The position numbers and the translations under genes are program-made. A model generated the notes under the pieces. It worked only from the letters and a program-made list of their open reading frames with translations, was not told the DNA's origin and made no database searches. DNA of 38,591 bases. Origin: Paenibacillus forsythiae T98. GTDB taxonomy: Bacteria; Bacillota; Bacilli; Paenibacillales; Paenibacillaceae. How positions within the stretch are numbered: the first letter of the stretch is position 1; each line of letters begins with the position of its first letter. Positions 27,444-36,166 of the stretch are shown one piece after another. The stretch spans positions 1 through 38,591 of the forward strand of contig NZ_ASSC01000896.1 in assembly GCF_000520735.1 (NCBI RefSeq). The letters run 5' to 3'.

Positions 27444-27869
27444 ATGCCAACACCCAGCATGGAGGATTATTTGGAGCGCATATACAAGCTGATCGACGAG
27501 AAAGGATATGCGCGGGTTTCGGACATTGCCGAGGGTCTGGAGGTTCACCCCTCTTCCGTTACCAAAATGATCCAAAAACTGGATAAGGACGACTATCTCA
27601 TCTATGAGAAATATCGTGGACTCGTCCTGACCACCAAAGGAAAAAAAGTAGGGAAACGTCTGGTGGACCGTCACAAGCTGCTGGAAGAGTTTCTCACAAT
27701 CATTGGCGTCCAGGAACAGAATATTTACCGGGATGTCGAGGGGATTGAGCATCACTTAAGCTGGGATTCCATTACCTGCATCGAATCGCTGGTGGAATTC
27801 TTCCGCCGTGACGAGAGCAGAATTCAGATGTTAAATCAAGTTCATCAGGAGCTGTACAGCGAATCTTGA
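27444..27869 (+). CDS. mntR: Manganese-responsive regulator MntR (DtxR family)
   Basis: This 141-residue DtxR-family repressor senses Mn2+ and represses manganese uptake genes. The winged helix spans about residues 5-70 ([31 protein letters not shown]). The metal-binding/dimer domain carries likely Mn ligands: Asp8-type (MEDY), His in RHKLLEEF, and the EGIEHHLS segment. Length equals the Bacillus protein. It is yqhN in B. subtilis, and it begins the conserved yqh segment here. No Mn transporter gene is in the window. Confidence 0.95.
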   Translation: MPTPSMEDYLERIYKLIDEKGYARVSDIAEGLEVHPSSVTKMIQKLDKDDYLIYEKYRGLVLTTKGKKVGKRLVDRHKLLEEFLTIIGVQEQNIYRDVEGIEHHLSWDSITCIESLVEFFRRDESRIQMLNQVHQELYSES

Positions 27870-27879
27870 GCACTGACCG

Positions 27880-27932
27880 GAAACGGAGATTGTCCTTGAG
27901 TAGAGGGCATTCATCCGTTTCTTCTTATTTTT
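27880..27932 (+). terminator. mntR terminator
   Basis: GAAACGGA (27880-27887) pairs with TCCGTTTC (27914-27921), with an inner TGTCCT/AGGGCA stem and a T-rich tail to 27932. Confidence 0.75.
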
Positions 27933-27933
27933 C

Positions 27934-27959
27934 CGCAACCTTTTTCATTTTTCCTCGTC
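27934..27959 (+). promoter_or_regulatory. ECF-sigma-type promoter of the GHL10 protein
   Basis: CGCAAC (27934-27939), 16 bases, CGTC (27956-27959) keeps the AAC core, exact spacing and CGTC -10 of ECF promoters, though the first -35 bases differ from TGAAAC. It overlaps the end of the mntR terminator. The same layout precedes the other stalk-domain gene. Confidence 0.45.
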
Positions 27960-28004
27960 CAAATTTGTAGCCTGTTTACATAACCGGAGATTTGGGGAGG
28001 AATT

Positions 28005-29663
28005 ATGAAACTGAAGAATGGGTTCATCGGAATGTTGATTATCCTGCTCTGTGTACCGCTGATGTCTTCCGGCGCCGCCCGGGCGGCCTCGGCTGTGATT
28101 ACACTGGAGCTTGACGGAAGGACGCTTGAGAGCGACGTGCCTCCGTTTATTACTTCCAGAAATGTCACCATGGTTCCGCTTCGGGTAATCAGCAAGGGGC
28201 TTGGCGCGCAGGTAGAGTGGAATCAGAGCAGCAAGACCGTTACAATCATCAAGGGCGGCAATGAGCTGAAGCTCACCAATGGGAAGAAAACCGCAGTGGT
28301 CAACGGAACCTCCGTTTCGCTGGATAATCCGGTCTTGAGCAGGCAGGGGCGGATTATGGTGCCGATCCGGTTCGTGGCGGAGAATCTTGGGCTGCAGGTG
28401 GTATGGAATAAAGCCGCCAAACTGATTTCGCTGTACACAGGCGCCGAGCCTCCGCAAGCCAGCGATCCGGAAGAGCCGCAGCTGCCGTCCGTTCCTGTTG
28501 TTCCAAAGCCGACGGTGCCGACCGTGCCGGACATTCCGGGTGCCGGCTCCAAAGCGATGAAAGGGGTCTGGATATCCAGCGTCTACAATCTGGATTGGCC
28601 CTCGGCGTCCTCGATAGGGAAGATCGATCAGCAGAAAGAAGAGTTTAGCCACCTGCTGGACAGCCTGAAGGCCATCGGCTTCAATGCCGTATTCGTGCAG
28701 GTGCGTCCAAGCGGCGACAGCCTGTATCCGTCCTCGCTCGTTCCCTGGTCCAAGGTGCTGACCGGCACCCAGGGCAAGGACCCGGGCTATGATCCGCTCC
28801 AGTTTATGATTGATGCGGCACATGATCGGGGAATGCAGTTCCATGCCTGGTTCAATCCGTTCCGGGCGACGACGGACGCCTCTGACAAATCCTTAGCCGC
28901 CCTTGCCGCCAATCATGTTGCCAAGGCGCATCCGGAGTGGGTGGTCAAGGCGGACGGGAAGCTGTACATCAACCCGGGAATTCCGGAGGCGCGCCAGAGC
29001 ATCATCGATACGGTGCTTGAAGTTGTGAAAGGCTACGCAATCGACGGCGTTCATCTGGACGATTATTTCTATCCCTCCGGTGTAACGTTCGATGATGACA
29101 ATGCTTTCAAGGCGTATAACGCGGGCGGGATCGCAAGCAAAGCTGACTGGCGGAGGGACAATATCAATAACTTCGTCCGCGAGCTCGGGGAGCAGATCCA
29201 TGCGCTGAAGCCCGAGGTTTCATACGGAATCAGCCCCTTCGGCGTCTGGCGCAATATCAAGCTGGACAGCACCGGCTCGGATACAACGGCAGGCGTCTCC
29301 GCGTATGACGACATGTACGCCGACGTCCGGACCTGGATCAAGCAGGGCTGGATCGACTATGTGGCCCCGCAAGTGTATTGGAGCCTTTCCTATAACACAG
29401 CCAGATACGATAAGCTAGTGGAATGGTGGGTGAACGAGGTTCGGAATACAGGCGTGAAGCTGTATATCGGCCAGGCGGCCTATAAAGTGGGCGCTGCGAA
29501 CCAGAGCGCGGAATGGCAGAGCGGCGAGCAGATTATAAGCCAGCTCAAATTCAACGAGAACTACGTTGAAGTCGAAGGCAGCATCATGTTCCGGGCATAC
29601 GATATTGTGGTCCGTAATCCGTCGAACTTAAGCGGCCTATTAACCTTTTATTTTAAGACCTGA
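28005..29663 (+). CDS. Secreted stalk-domain GHL10 glycosyl hydrolase-like protein
   Basis: This 552-residue exported protein has a signal peptide (about residues 1-27, ending ARA). A copper amine oxidase N-terminal-like stalk domain (about 28-145) has two repeats: VTMVPLRVISKGLGAQVEWN and IMVPIRFVAENLGLQVVWN. A Pro-rich linker follows (about 148-180), then a GHL10 (PF02638, DUF187/YngK) TIM-barrel domain (about 183-520), opening KGVWISSVYNLDWPS and containing GVHLDDYFYP with likely catalytic acids. It probably acts on a cell-wall or envelope glycan; the substrate is unknown. GGGGAGGAATT precedes the ATG. It interrupts the mntR-yqhO order seen in B. subtilis. Confidence 0.9.
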   Translation: MKLKNGFIGMLIILLCVPLMSSGAARAASAVITLELDGRTLESDVPPFITSRNVTMVPLRVISKGLGAQVEWNQSSKTVTIIKGGNELKLTNGKKTAVVNGTSVSLDNPVLSRQGRIMVPIRFVAENLGLQVVWNKAAKLISLYTGAEPPQASDPEEPQLPSVPVVPKPTVPTVPDIPGAGSKAMKGVWISSVYNLDWPSASSIGKIDQQKEEFSHLLDSLKAIGFNAVFVQVRPSGDSLYPSSLVPWSKVLTGTQGKDPGYDPLQFMIDAAHDRGMQFHAWFNPFRATTDASDKSLAALAANHVAKAHPEWVVKADGKLYINPGIPEARQSIIDTVLEVVKGYAIDGVHLDDYFYPSGVTFDDDNAFKAYNAGGIASKADWRRDNINNFVRELGEQIHALKPEVSYGISPFGVWRNIKLDSTGSDTTAGVSAYDDMYADVRTWIKQGWIDYVAPQVYWSLSYNTARYDKLVEWWVNEVRNTGVKLYIGQAAYKVGAANQSAEWQSGEQIISQLKFNENYVEVEGSIMFRAYDIVVRNPSNLSGLLTFYFKT

Positions 29664-29740
29664 CTTGCTTCCCAGGCATGAAATATCCCTCGTGCTCATA
29701 GATAAGCAGTATAAGTCTATGGAACGGGGGATTGCCGTTT

Positions 29741-30715
29741 ATGGAAATCAATGCGGTGTTTGAAGGCGGCGGCGTAAAGGGCATTTCGCTTGCGGGAGCG
29801 GTTCAGGCATCGGAAGAAGCAGGTGTCAAGTTCAGGCGGGTGGCCGGAACCTCCTCCGGCTCCATCGTCGCCTCGCTGCTGGCGGCAGGGTACAGCGGGG
29901 AGGAAATGAGCCGGATTATTCAAGGCACCTCGTTCCGTTCTTTTTTGAAGCGTTCGCCGGTATTCAACACCAAGCTGGTAGGCCCCGCCCTGCGGGTCAT
30001 GCTGAAAAAGGGACTCTATTCGGGAGAGGCGCTGGAATCATGGATACGCGGTATTTTGCGGCAAAAGGGAATTGTATCCTTCCGGGATCTTCCCCCAGGC
30101 AAGCTGTCGATCATCGCTTCCGACATTACAGACGGCCGGCTGGTTGTGCTGCCTGACGGACTTGTGGAGTATGGGATCAACCCCGAATATTTCGAGGTGG
30201 CCAAGGCGGTGCGCATGAGCTGCAGCATTCCGTATTTCTTCGATCCCGTAATGCTGCGCAGGAGCGGGAAGGCGGCGGAGGGCAAGTCTTTTGCCGAACA
30301 GTTTGTCTACATGGTCGATGGGGGGCTGCTGAGCAACTTCCCGATGTGGCTGTTTGAGGACAAAGAAGCTGGGAAGCAGGGAGCCACAAAGGTTCCGGTA
30401 GTCGGCTATCAGATGGTCGGGCACACGGCGCCCCAGGCCCACCGGATTACAGGACCGTTCAGTATGCTCCAGGCGCTGGTCGAAACGATGCTGTCGGCGC
30501 ATGACGAGCGCTATATCGAGCAGGAAAAGATGGTCCGCACCGTCAAAATTCCCACACTCGGCATCGGTACGGTGAAGTTTGAGCTAACGCCTGAAGAGAG
30601 CGCCGCGCTGTACAATTCCGGATACCATGCGGGACAGGAGTTTTTCCGGAAATGGCGTCCGGGACGGCTGGAGAAGCGGCTGATTGTAAATAAAAAAGTG
30701 TCCCCGCATTCGTGA
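29741..30715 (+). CDS. yqhO: Patatin-like phospholipase family protein (YqhO)
   Basis: This 324-residue patatin-fold serine hydrolase is expected to act as a lipid acyl hydrolase in the cytoplasm. The oxyanion-hole motif GGGVKG, the nucleophile GTSSGS (GXSXG) and the catalytic Asp in MVDGGLLSNFP are all present. ATG 29741 is preferred to TTG 29732, which lies too close to the GGGGG site. The final codons lie within the hairpin that terminates the opposing yqhQP transcript. The physiological substrate is not known. Confidence 0.92.
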   Translation: MEINAVFEGGGVKGISLAGAVQASEEAGVKFRRVAGTSSGSIVASLLAAGYSGEEMSRIIQGTSFRSFLKRSPVFNTKLVGPALRVMLKKGLYSGEALESWIRGILRQKGIVSFRDLPPGKLSIIASDITDGRLVVLPDGLVEYGINPEYFEVAKAVRMSCSIPYFFDPVMLRRSGKAAEGKSFAEQFVYMVDGGLLSNFPMWLFEDKEAGKQGATKVPVVGYQMVGHTAPQAHRITGPFSMLQALVETMLSAHDERYIEQEKMVRTVKIPTLGIGTVKFELTPEESAALYNSGYHAGQEFFRKWRPGRLEKRLIVNKKVSPHS

Positions 30716-30731
30716 TTGAATGCGGGGACAC
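30690..30731 (-). terminator. yqhQP terminator overlapping the yqhO 3' end
   Basis: A perfect 14-bp stem (30698-30711 / 30718-30731) with a 6-base loop is followed on the - strand by TTTTTTATTTA. It terminates yqhQ-yqhP. The yqhO stop codon lies in its loop. Confidence 0.85.
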
Positions 30732-30748
30732 CGCGTATCGTGCTCAAA

Positions 30749-31096
30749 TCAGTGATATCTGGGCAGCTGTTCATCATCGTTCTTCCCTTTGCTGCCTTCG
30801 ATGACTCGAAAAGGATAGGTTTTGCGTTTGCCAGCGGGCGGCTGGCTCTTTCGCATGCCTGCGACCTTAGCCAATGTCTTCTGTGAGGGCTTTACCTTGA
30901 TCTTGGATTGTCTGCGTCTGCTGCTTCCGGCAAACCGGCGAGGCGGGAACTTGTAGAGCAGAAACAAGACAAGGAACAAAGCCACGGGAATGATAAAGCC
31001 CGACAGCGATCGAAGGCCTTCCTCAATCAAACCCGATACGACACCGAAAACCGCTAGCAGTACTGCGCTCCAAAAAATCAAAGCATGCCGTTTCAT
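30749..31096 (-). CDS. yqhP: Small membrane protein YqhP-like
   Basis: This 115-residue protein has two N-terminal hydrophobic segments (about residues 5-25 and 32-49) and a strongly basic cytoplasmic tail (RRRQSKIKVKPSQKTLAKV). The function is unknown. It is assigned as yqhP by position between yqhO and yqhQ and by its membrane topology, not by clear motif. Its ribosome binding site AAAGGATGA contains the stop codon of yqhQ, so the two are translationally coupled. Confidence 0.7.
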   Translation of the reverse strand: MKRHALIFWSAVLLAVFGVVSGLIEEGLRSLSGFIIPVALFLVLFLLYKFPPRRFAGSSRRRQSKIKVKPSQKTLAKVAGMRKSQPPAGKRKTYPFRVIEGSKGKNDDEQLPRYH

Positions 31097-31103
31097 AGGC
31101 CAC

Positions 31104-32099
31104 TCATCCTTTCGCAGGGTCCAATATGCCTCCGGTTACACTTGATTGCTGATATCCTTTTGCTTCGATTTCCGCATCCAATTCACGCATGCGGTTGAAG
31201 GAGGCGATCGATACTTCCACCTGATCGTCCTTCGGTTCTTTCGTTGTGAGCAGCTGCAGCCATAGTCCGGGGTAGCCGAGATAGCGCAGCACCGGAAGCT
31301 CGCGTACGGCATTGGTGCCCTTCAGCACTTCAAAGGATACACCGATGACCAGAGGAAGCAGGATCAGCCGCTGCACAATTCTTTCCACCAGGGTTTCCCA
31401 TGGCACAACGGAGTAGATGATAACGCCCAGCACTATGGTCAGCATCATGAAGCTGCTGCCGCAGCGGTAATGCAGGCGGCTGTGCTTCTGCACATTTTCC
31501 ACCGTCAACTCGTCGCCGGCCTCGAATGCGCTGATGACCTTATGCTCTGCGCCGTGATACTGGAACAATCTTTTAATGACAGGGGTCTGGGAGATGGCCC
31601 ACAGGTAGACAAGCAGCAGGACCAGCTTGATAGCCCCTTCAATGAGGTTGTGCAGAACATAGTTGTCAAATGCATCGCGGAACAAAAAATCTTCAACAAA
31701 CACGGGAACGAGGGTGAAAATAACTTTGCCGAAAATGAAGGACAAAATCCCCATGACGGCTACGCCCAGTATCATACCAAGCCCCCAGCCCTCTTCTTTC
31801 TCCTTGTGTTTCTTCTGCTTGGCGAGTTCCTCCGTCTCCGTCTCGTCTTCCGCATAAGCCTCGGCGGAATAGTTCAAATGCTTGGAGCCTCTGGCGCTGG
31901 CATCTATAATACTGACAAGGCCGCGAAGCAGCGGAATCTTGCGCAGTTTTACAACCCAGCTCTTCTCGCTTCTCGGCACCTCCAAAAAAGTAATTTCCTG
32001 ATTCTTCCGTCTCACGGCTGTCACATTGATATGCTTGCCGCCGAACATAACGCCTTCGATGACGGCCTGACCGCCGTAGCTCGGAGATTTCTGAGACAA
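31104..32099 (-). CDS. yqhQ: DUF1385 membrane protein YqhQ
   Basis: The product of about 331 residues is of the DUF1385 family, a multi-pass membrane protein of unknown biochemical role. Family hallmarks are YGGQAVIEGVMFGG at the N-terminus and FQYHGAEHKVISAFEAG. Several hydrophobic segments (about residues 105-170 and 215-265) and a highly charged loop (DETETEELAKQKKHKEKEE) are seen. TTG 32099 is chosen because AGGAAGGTGA is properly spaced for it; an in-frame GTG at 32108 abuts that site. It is the first gene of a two-gene reverse operon and is divergent from yqhR. Confidence 0.9.
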   Translation of the reverse strand: MSQKSPSYGGQAVIEGVMFGGKHINVTAVRRKNQEITFLEVPRSEKSWVVKLRKIPLLRGLVSIIDASARGSKHLNYSAEAYAEDETETEELAKQKKHKEKEEGWGLGMILGVAVMGILSFIFGKVIFTLVPVFVEDFLFRDAFDNYVLHNLIEGAIKLVLLLVYLWAISQTPVIKRLFQYHGAEHKVISAFEAGDELTVENVQKHSRLHYRCGSSFMMLTIVLGVIIYSVVPWETLVERIVQRLILLPLVIGVSFEVLKGTNAVRELPVLRYLGYPGLWLQLLTTKEPKDDQVEVSIASFNRMRELDAEIEAKGYQQSSVTGGILDPAKG

Positions 32100-32275
32100 C
32101 CAATTCACCTTCCTGTACTAAATGTAGTGTGAGGATCTTTATATCTTCATTGTAACTAATTTTTGTTAACATTTCTACTTGGAACGATCTTTCCTGCGCA
32201 TACTAGTCTGTAAGCACGATCAGCGGCCAATTATCAGGCCTATATTTTATAGTAGAAAGCGGGGAGTTACGGGCA

Positions 32276-32767
32276 ATGGGCGATGCGGCGAGAGGGCAGC
32301 GGCAACAGACGAATCCGCTGTATTTTGCGATTGAGACGGGTTTTTTCGCCGGCCTCATTTGGGGCGGGTTGCATTGGATCTTTTATGTACTTCACTTTAC
32401 GAAGGTGCTCCCGGGCTTTCTGGGCGAGCCGCTCTTTCGGCATAAATTTCTGACAACGGCTGCCGGACAATTGGCGGGATACCTTTTGTTCATCGGCTTC
32501 TCGGTTCTGTGTTCCATCTTGTATGTTCTGCTATTCCGCAAAATAAAGGGACCATGGGCAGGCATGATCTATGGCATACTCTGGTGGTCGGTTCTCATTC
32601 TGGCATGCTCCTGGCCCTTCCTGATGCAGCCGCCTTTTCGGCTTCCATGGGATTCGCTCATCAGCGAATTTTGCCTGTTCCTGCTGTGGGGACTGTTCAT
32701 TGGCTATACGGCCGCGACCGAGTACACGGATGAGCGCAAAAGAGACAGCCGTACCGGGATGGCCTGA
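32276..32767 (+). CDS. yqhR: YqhR-family membrane protein
   Basis: This 163-residue protein has four hydrophobic segments (around residues 15-40, 60-90, 95-118 and 125-148), matching the YqhR family. The function is unknown. GGGGAG lies 9 bases before the ATG. It sits divergent to yqhQ, as in B. subtilis. The aroQ (yqhS) gene that follows yqhR there is missing here. Confidence 0.85.
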   Translation: MGDAARGQRQQTNPLYFAIETGFFAGLIWGGLHWIFYVLHFTKVLPGFLGEPLFRHKFLTTAAGQLAGYLLFIGFSVLCSILYVLLFRKIKGPWAGMIYGILWWSVLILACSWPFLMQPPFRLPWDSLISEFCLFLLWGLFIGYTAATEYTDERKRDSRTGMA

Positions 32768-32787
32768 CGATCAAAAAAACTTCTCAG

Positions 32788-32815
32788 TTGGCATGGCCCT
32801 ATGTTACAATATAAT
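32788..32815 (+). promoter_or_regulatory. yqhT-efp promoter
   Basis: TTGGCA (32788-32793), 16 bases, TATAAT (32810-32815) lies just before the aminopeptidase ribosome binding site AGAGGAG. Confidence 0.65.
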
Positions 32816-32842
32816 GTGGCTATTTTCGAGAGGAGAATGATC

Positions 32843-33913
32843 ATGGGCAACAACCGGATCTCCAAACTGCGGAAGGTAGTGCTTGATCGCGGTCTGGACG
32901 CGATGTTGATTACAAGCGGCATCAACCGCCGTTATTTGAGCGGATTTACCGGTTCCTCCGGCTATGTGCTGATTACGGGCGACGAGAGCTATTTGCTGAC
33001 CGATTTCCGGTACATGACCCAGGCTTCGGAACAGACGAAGGGGCTTAAAGTTGTGCAGCACGGGCCGAAGTTTATCGACACGGTCCGCGAGCTGCTGCCG
33101 AAGGGCGGGGAGGTCCGCCTTGGCTTTGAGCAGGACGATGTTTCCTACGGCGCCTATGCTTCCTACGCGGAAGCGCTGAAGCCATCCGAGCTCGTTCCGG
33201 TATCTCAAATGGTGGAGAAGCTTCGCATGTTCAAGGATGAAGACGAGCTTGCCGTGATGCGAAGAGCGGCGGATCTTGCGGACGATACATTCCGGCACAT
33301 TCTGAATGTGATCAAGCCGGGCATGACCGAGCGGGACGTCGATCTGGAAATGGAATTCTACATGCGAAGCCATGGGGCGACCTCCTCGTCCTTCGACACC
33401 ATCGTAGCTTCCGGGGAACGCTCCTCCATGCCGCATGGCGTGGCGAGCCAGAAGGTTATTCAGAACAATGAATTTGTAACCTTCGACTTTGGCGCGCTGC
33501 TGGACGGCTACTGCTCTGACATTACGCGGACGATTGCGCTGGGCAGCCCTGACCCCAAACTTAAAGAAATTTACGACATCGTGCTGGAGGCTCAGTTGTA
33601 CGCGCTGGAGCATATTAAGCCGGGCATGACCGGCAAGGAATGCGACGCTTTGTCACGGGATATTATTGCCCGCTACGGTTATGGAGAGCAGTTCGGGCAC
33701 AGTCTTGGCCACGGCCTGGGTATGGAGGTTCATGAATGGCCGAGGCTGTCGAAGCTCAGTGACGATGTGCTTCAGCCGGGCATGGTGGTCACCGTAGAGC
33801 CAGGCATCTATGTGCCGGGACTCGGAGGCGTTCGCATTGAGGATGATGTAGTCGTAACGGAGACCGGCGTTGAGCGATTGACCCATTCCTCCAAGGACTA
33901 CACCGTTCTCTAA
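32843..33913 (+). CDS. yqhT: M24-family Xaa-Pro peptidase (YqhT/PapA-like)
   Basis: This 356-residue pita-bread metallopeptidase is expected to remove N-terminal residues ahead of proline. An N-terminal creatinase-like domain spans residues 1-125. The catalytic domain has the five-metal-ligand pattern: Asp in FDFGALLDGYCSD (two Asp), His in GHSLGHGLGMEVHE, Glu in VTVEPGIY and Glu in VRIEDDVVV. ATG 32843 is preferred over ATG 32837 because AGGAG is then 7 bases upstream. It precedes efp, a conserved pairing in Firmicutes; EF-P acts on polyproline translation, so the link to proline peptides is suggestive. Confidence 0.94.
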   Translation: MGNNRISKLRKVVLDRGLDAMLITSGINRRYLSGFTGSSGYVLITGDESYLLTDFRYMTQASEQTKGLKVVQHGPKFIDTVRELLPKGGEVRLGFEQDDVSYGAYASYAEALKPSELVPVSQMVEKLRMFKDEDELAVMRRAADLADDTFRHILNVIKPGMTERDVDLEMEFYMRSHGATSSSFDTIVASGERSSMPHGVASQKVIQNNEFVTFDFGALLDGYCSDITRTIALGSPDPKLKEIYDIVLEAQLYALEHIKPGMTGKECDALSRDIIARYGYGEQFGHSLGHGLGMEVHEWPRLSKLSDDVLQPGMVVTVEPGIYVPGLGGVRIEDDVVVTETGVERLTHSSKDYTVL

Positions 33914-34008
33914 ATTTCGGTTCAGCCCACCCTGCGTAGGTTACGGCCGAACAAGTTTAATTGTTCTCATAAGGACAAGTTATTATTGAATTCAGGAGGG
34001 GTTTATTA

Positions 34009-34566
34009 GTGATTTCTGTTAATGATTTTAAGACAGGCCTGACCGTTGAGGTGGACGGCGACATCTTTACCGTGCTGGACTTCCAGCATGTTAAACCGGG
34101 CAAAGGCGCGGCGTTCGTCCGCTCCAAGCTGAAGAACCTGCGCAACGGCAACACCGTTGAACGCACTTTCCGTGCTGGCGAGACGATCGGTCGGGCCATC
34201 ATCGAGAACCGCGCCGTGCAATATCTGTATGCGAGCGCTTCCGAGCATGTGTTCATGGACAACCAAACCTATGACCAGTTCAGCCTTGAAGCGGATCAGC
34301 TCGAGTGGGAACTGAATTTCCTGAAAGAGAACATGACGGTTAATATCGTCAGCTACCAGGGCGAGCTTCTTGGCATCAATCTGCCGACGAGCGTTGAGCT
34401 CAAGGTCGTGGAAACCGAGCCGGGCGTGAAAGGCAATACGGCCCAAGGCGCGACGAAGGCGGCCAAGCTGGAGACCGGACATACCGTTCAGGTACCGCTC
34501 TTCATTAACGAGGGTGACATTCTCCTGGTCGATACACGCGAAGGCAAGTATATTTCCCGCGCGTAA
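34009..34566 (+). CDS. efp: Elongation factor P
   Basis: This 185-residue three-domain tRNA-mimic rescues ribosomes stalled at polyproline. The KOW-like domain I ends in the loop KPGKGAAF (about residues 29-36), whose Lys32 is the site modified in bacterial EF-P. The OB domains II and III contain the EFP signature [21 protein letters not shown] region and a C-terminal [15 protein letters not shown] 34009 follows AGGAGGGG. It follows yqhT by 95 bases. Confidence 0.97.
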   Translation: MISVNDFKTGLTVEVDGDIFTVLDFQHVKPGKGAAFVRSKLKNLRNGNTVERTFRAGETIGRAIIENRAVQYLYASASEHVFMDNQTYDQFSLEADQLEWELNFLKENMTVNIVSYQGELLGINLPTSVELKVVETEPGVKGNTAQGATKAAKLETGHTVQVPLFINEGDILLVDTREGKYISRA

Positions 34567-34598
34567 GCTTGCTTCGGTTTGTTGCGCCGAACTACCGC

Positions 34599-34635
34599 CC
34601 TCCCCGCATGGATGCGGGGAGGTTTTGCCTTTTTC
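34599..34635 (+). terminator. efp terminator
   Basis: A perfect 11-bp stem CCTCCCCGCAT / ATGCGGGGAGG with a GG loop is followed by TTTTGCCTTTTT. Confidence 0.88.
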
Positions 34636-34669
34636 GGGCTGGAGGATTGCCGCTTTTTTTGCAAAATAA

Positions 34670-34699
34670 TTACGCAACCGGTCACTTTCGTATTATACT
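34670..34699 (+). promoter_or_regulatory. lysC promoter
   Basis: TTACGC (34670-34675), 18 bases, TATACT (34694-34699). The leader of about 65 bases is too short for a lysine riboswitch. Confidence 0.45.
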
Positions 34700-34770
34700 G
34701 AGTAAAAGCGGGAAACCGAATGCATTAATTAACTGTTACATAGAATTTGAAGTTGGGAGTGAATAAGGCT

Positions 34771-36024
34771 TTGTCACTTTATGTCATGAAATTCGGAGGC
34801 AGCTCCGTCGGCGACACCGAGCGTATGAAGCGGGTTGCCAAACGCATCGCAGACAAGCAGGATGAGGGCCATCGCTGTGTCGTGGTCGTCTCCGCCATGG
34901 GGGACACGACCGACGATCTCATCGATCAGGCCAAGCTGCTCAGCAGCGAGCTGCCTGCGCGCGAGATGGACATGCTGATGACGACGGGGGAGCAGATCTC
35001 TATCGCGCTGCTGTCCATCGCCCTGAAAGGCATTGGACGGGAGGCCGTTTCCTATACCGGCTGGCAGGCCGGATTCCGCACGGATGAGACGCACGGCCGT
35101 GCGCGGATCAACGAGATTGTGCCGCGTCGGGTGCTTGAAGCGCTGGAGAAAGATAAAATCGTCATCGTCGCCGGCTTTCAGGGAATGACGCTTGACGGCG
35201 AGATTACGACCCTTGGACGCGGCGGCTCCGATACGACTGCGGTTGCGCTGGCTGCGGCGATCAAGGCTGACGTGTGCGAAATCTATACCGATGTCGACGG
35301 TGTGTACTCCACCGACCCGCGTATCGTGAAGAACGCGCGCAAGCTTAATGCAATCTCATATGATGAAATGCTGGAGCTCGCCAATCTGGGCGCCGCCGTG
35401 CTGCATCCGCGCGCGGTGGAATACGCGAAGCGGTACCAGGTGAAGCTGGTTGTGCGGTCGAGCTTTAATTATAATGAAGGCACTGTGGTGAAGGAGGAAG
35501 CAAGCATGGAGCAGGGAGTGGCGGTAAGCGGCATCGCTTATGATAAAAATGTGGCGCGGATCAGCATTTCGGGAGTGGCCGACGTTCCCGGCGTACTGGC
35601 CCAGGTGTTTGGCAAGCTGGCCGACGCAGGCATTAACGTGGATATCATTGTGCAGAGCGGCGTACAGAACGGGGAAGCGGATTTCTCCTTCACCGTCTCG
35701 CTGGACGAAATGGAGCGGGCCAAGGAGGTTATCCGGCAGATCCGTGAAGCATTGCCGTACCGCGACGTAACATCGGAGGATAATCTGGTCAAAATCTCCA
35801 TCGTCGGCGCCGGCATGGTCAGCCATCCGGGCGTAGCGGCGCAGATGTTCGATGTCATTTCAGGTCTTGGAATCAGCATCAAGATGGTCAGCACCTCCGA
35901 GATCAAGGTATCCTGCGTTGTGGAATCCGGCAAGCTCAATGAGATTATCCAGGCGCTGCATACGGCGTACGGTCTGGATACCGACCAGCAGGTATTTGTA
36001 GGCGGTCCGCAGGATCGTCGGTAG
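34771..36024 (+). CDS. lysC: Aspartate kinase (LysC type)
   Basis: This 417-residue enzyme phosphorylates aspartate, the first step to lysine, threonine, methionine and diaminopimelate. The kinase domain begins [10 protein letters not shown] and has [17 protein letters not shown] and [12 protein letters not shown]. Two C-terminal ACT domains (about residues 265-415) bear allosteric stretches such as [22 protein letters not shown] 34771 is chosen for GGGAGTGA upstream; it gives the usual short N-terminus. An internal start at 35506 would give a separate ACT subunit, as in B. subtilis aspartokinase II. It lies between efp and yqhV, a position not shared with B. subtilis. Confidence 0.95.
   Translation: MSLYVMKFGGSSVGDTERMKRVAKRIADKQDEGHRCVVVVSAMGDTTDDLIDQAKLLSSELPAREMDMLMTTGEQISIALLSIALKGIGREAVSYTGWQAGFRTDETHGRARINEIVPRRVLEALEKDKIVIVAGFQGMTLDGEITTLGRGGSDTTAVALAAAIKADVCEIYTDVDGVYSTDPRIVKNARKLNAISYDEMLELANLGAAVLHPRAVEYAKRYQVKLVVRSSFNYNEGTVVKEEASMEQGVAVSGIAYDKNVARISISGVADVPGVLAQVFGKLADAGINVDIIVQSGVQNGEADFSFTVSLDEMERAKEVIRQIREALPYRDVTSEDNLVKISIVGAGMVSHPGVAAQMFDVISGLGISIKMVSTSEIKVSCVVESGKLNEIIQALHTAYGLDTDQQVFVGGPQDRR
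35491..36024 (+). CDS. lysC: Probable internal start: aspartokinase beta subunit
   Basis: A near-perfect ribosome binding site, AAGGAGG (35491-35497), lies 8 bases before an in-frame ATG (35506) inside lysC. The product would be 172 residues comprising the two ACT domains. This matches the alpha2-beta2 organisation known for B. subtilis LysC, where the beta subunit is made from an in-frame internal start. Coordinates include the ribosome binding site; coding begins at 35506. Confidence 0.7.
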   Translation, partial: KEEASMEQGVAVSGIAYDKNVARISISGVADVPGVLAQVFGKLADAGINVDIIVQSGVQNGEADFSFTVSLDEMERAKEVIRQIREALPYRDVTSEDNLVKISIVGAGMVSHPGVAAQMFDVISGLGISIKMVSTSEIKVSCVVESGKLNEIIQALHTAYGLDTDQQVFVGGPQDRR

Positions 36025-36093
36025 ATGATCGTCCGAGCTTGACAAAGCTTGATGCGGATGATTCCGTAAATTCTTTCTTATACAGCAAGCAAG

Positions 36094-36144
36094 AAGGGAC
36101 TGTCCCCCGCGAGCCTGTCGAGGCTTTCGGAGGCAGTCCCTTTT
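36094..36144 (+). terminator. lysC terminator
   Basis: AAGGGACTG (36094-36102) pairs with CAGTCCCTT (36134-36142), supported by an inner AGCCT/AGGCT stem, and TTTT follows. On the - strand the tail is only CTTCTT, so it mainly serves lysC but may also act for the convergent yitT-like gene. Confidence 0.82.
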
Positions 36145-36166
36145 CCTATACCGTTGAATCGTGCAC

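Noticed and set aside
34567-34770. Lysine riboswitch before lysC
   Set aside because: The leader after the promoter is only about 65 bases, and no L-box core or terminator pair is present.
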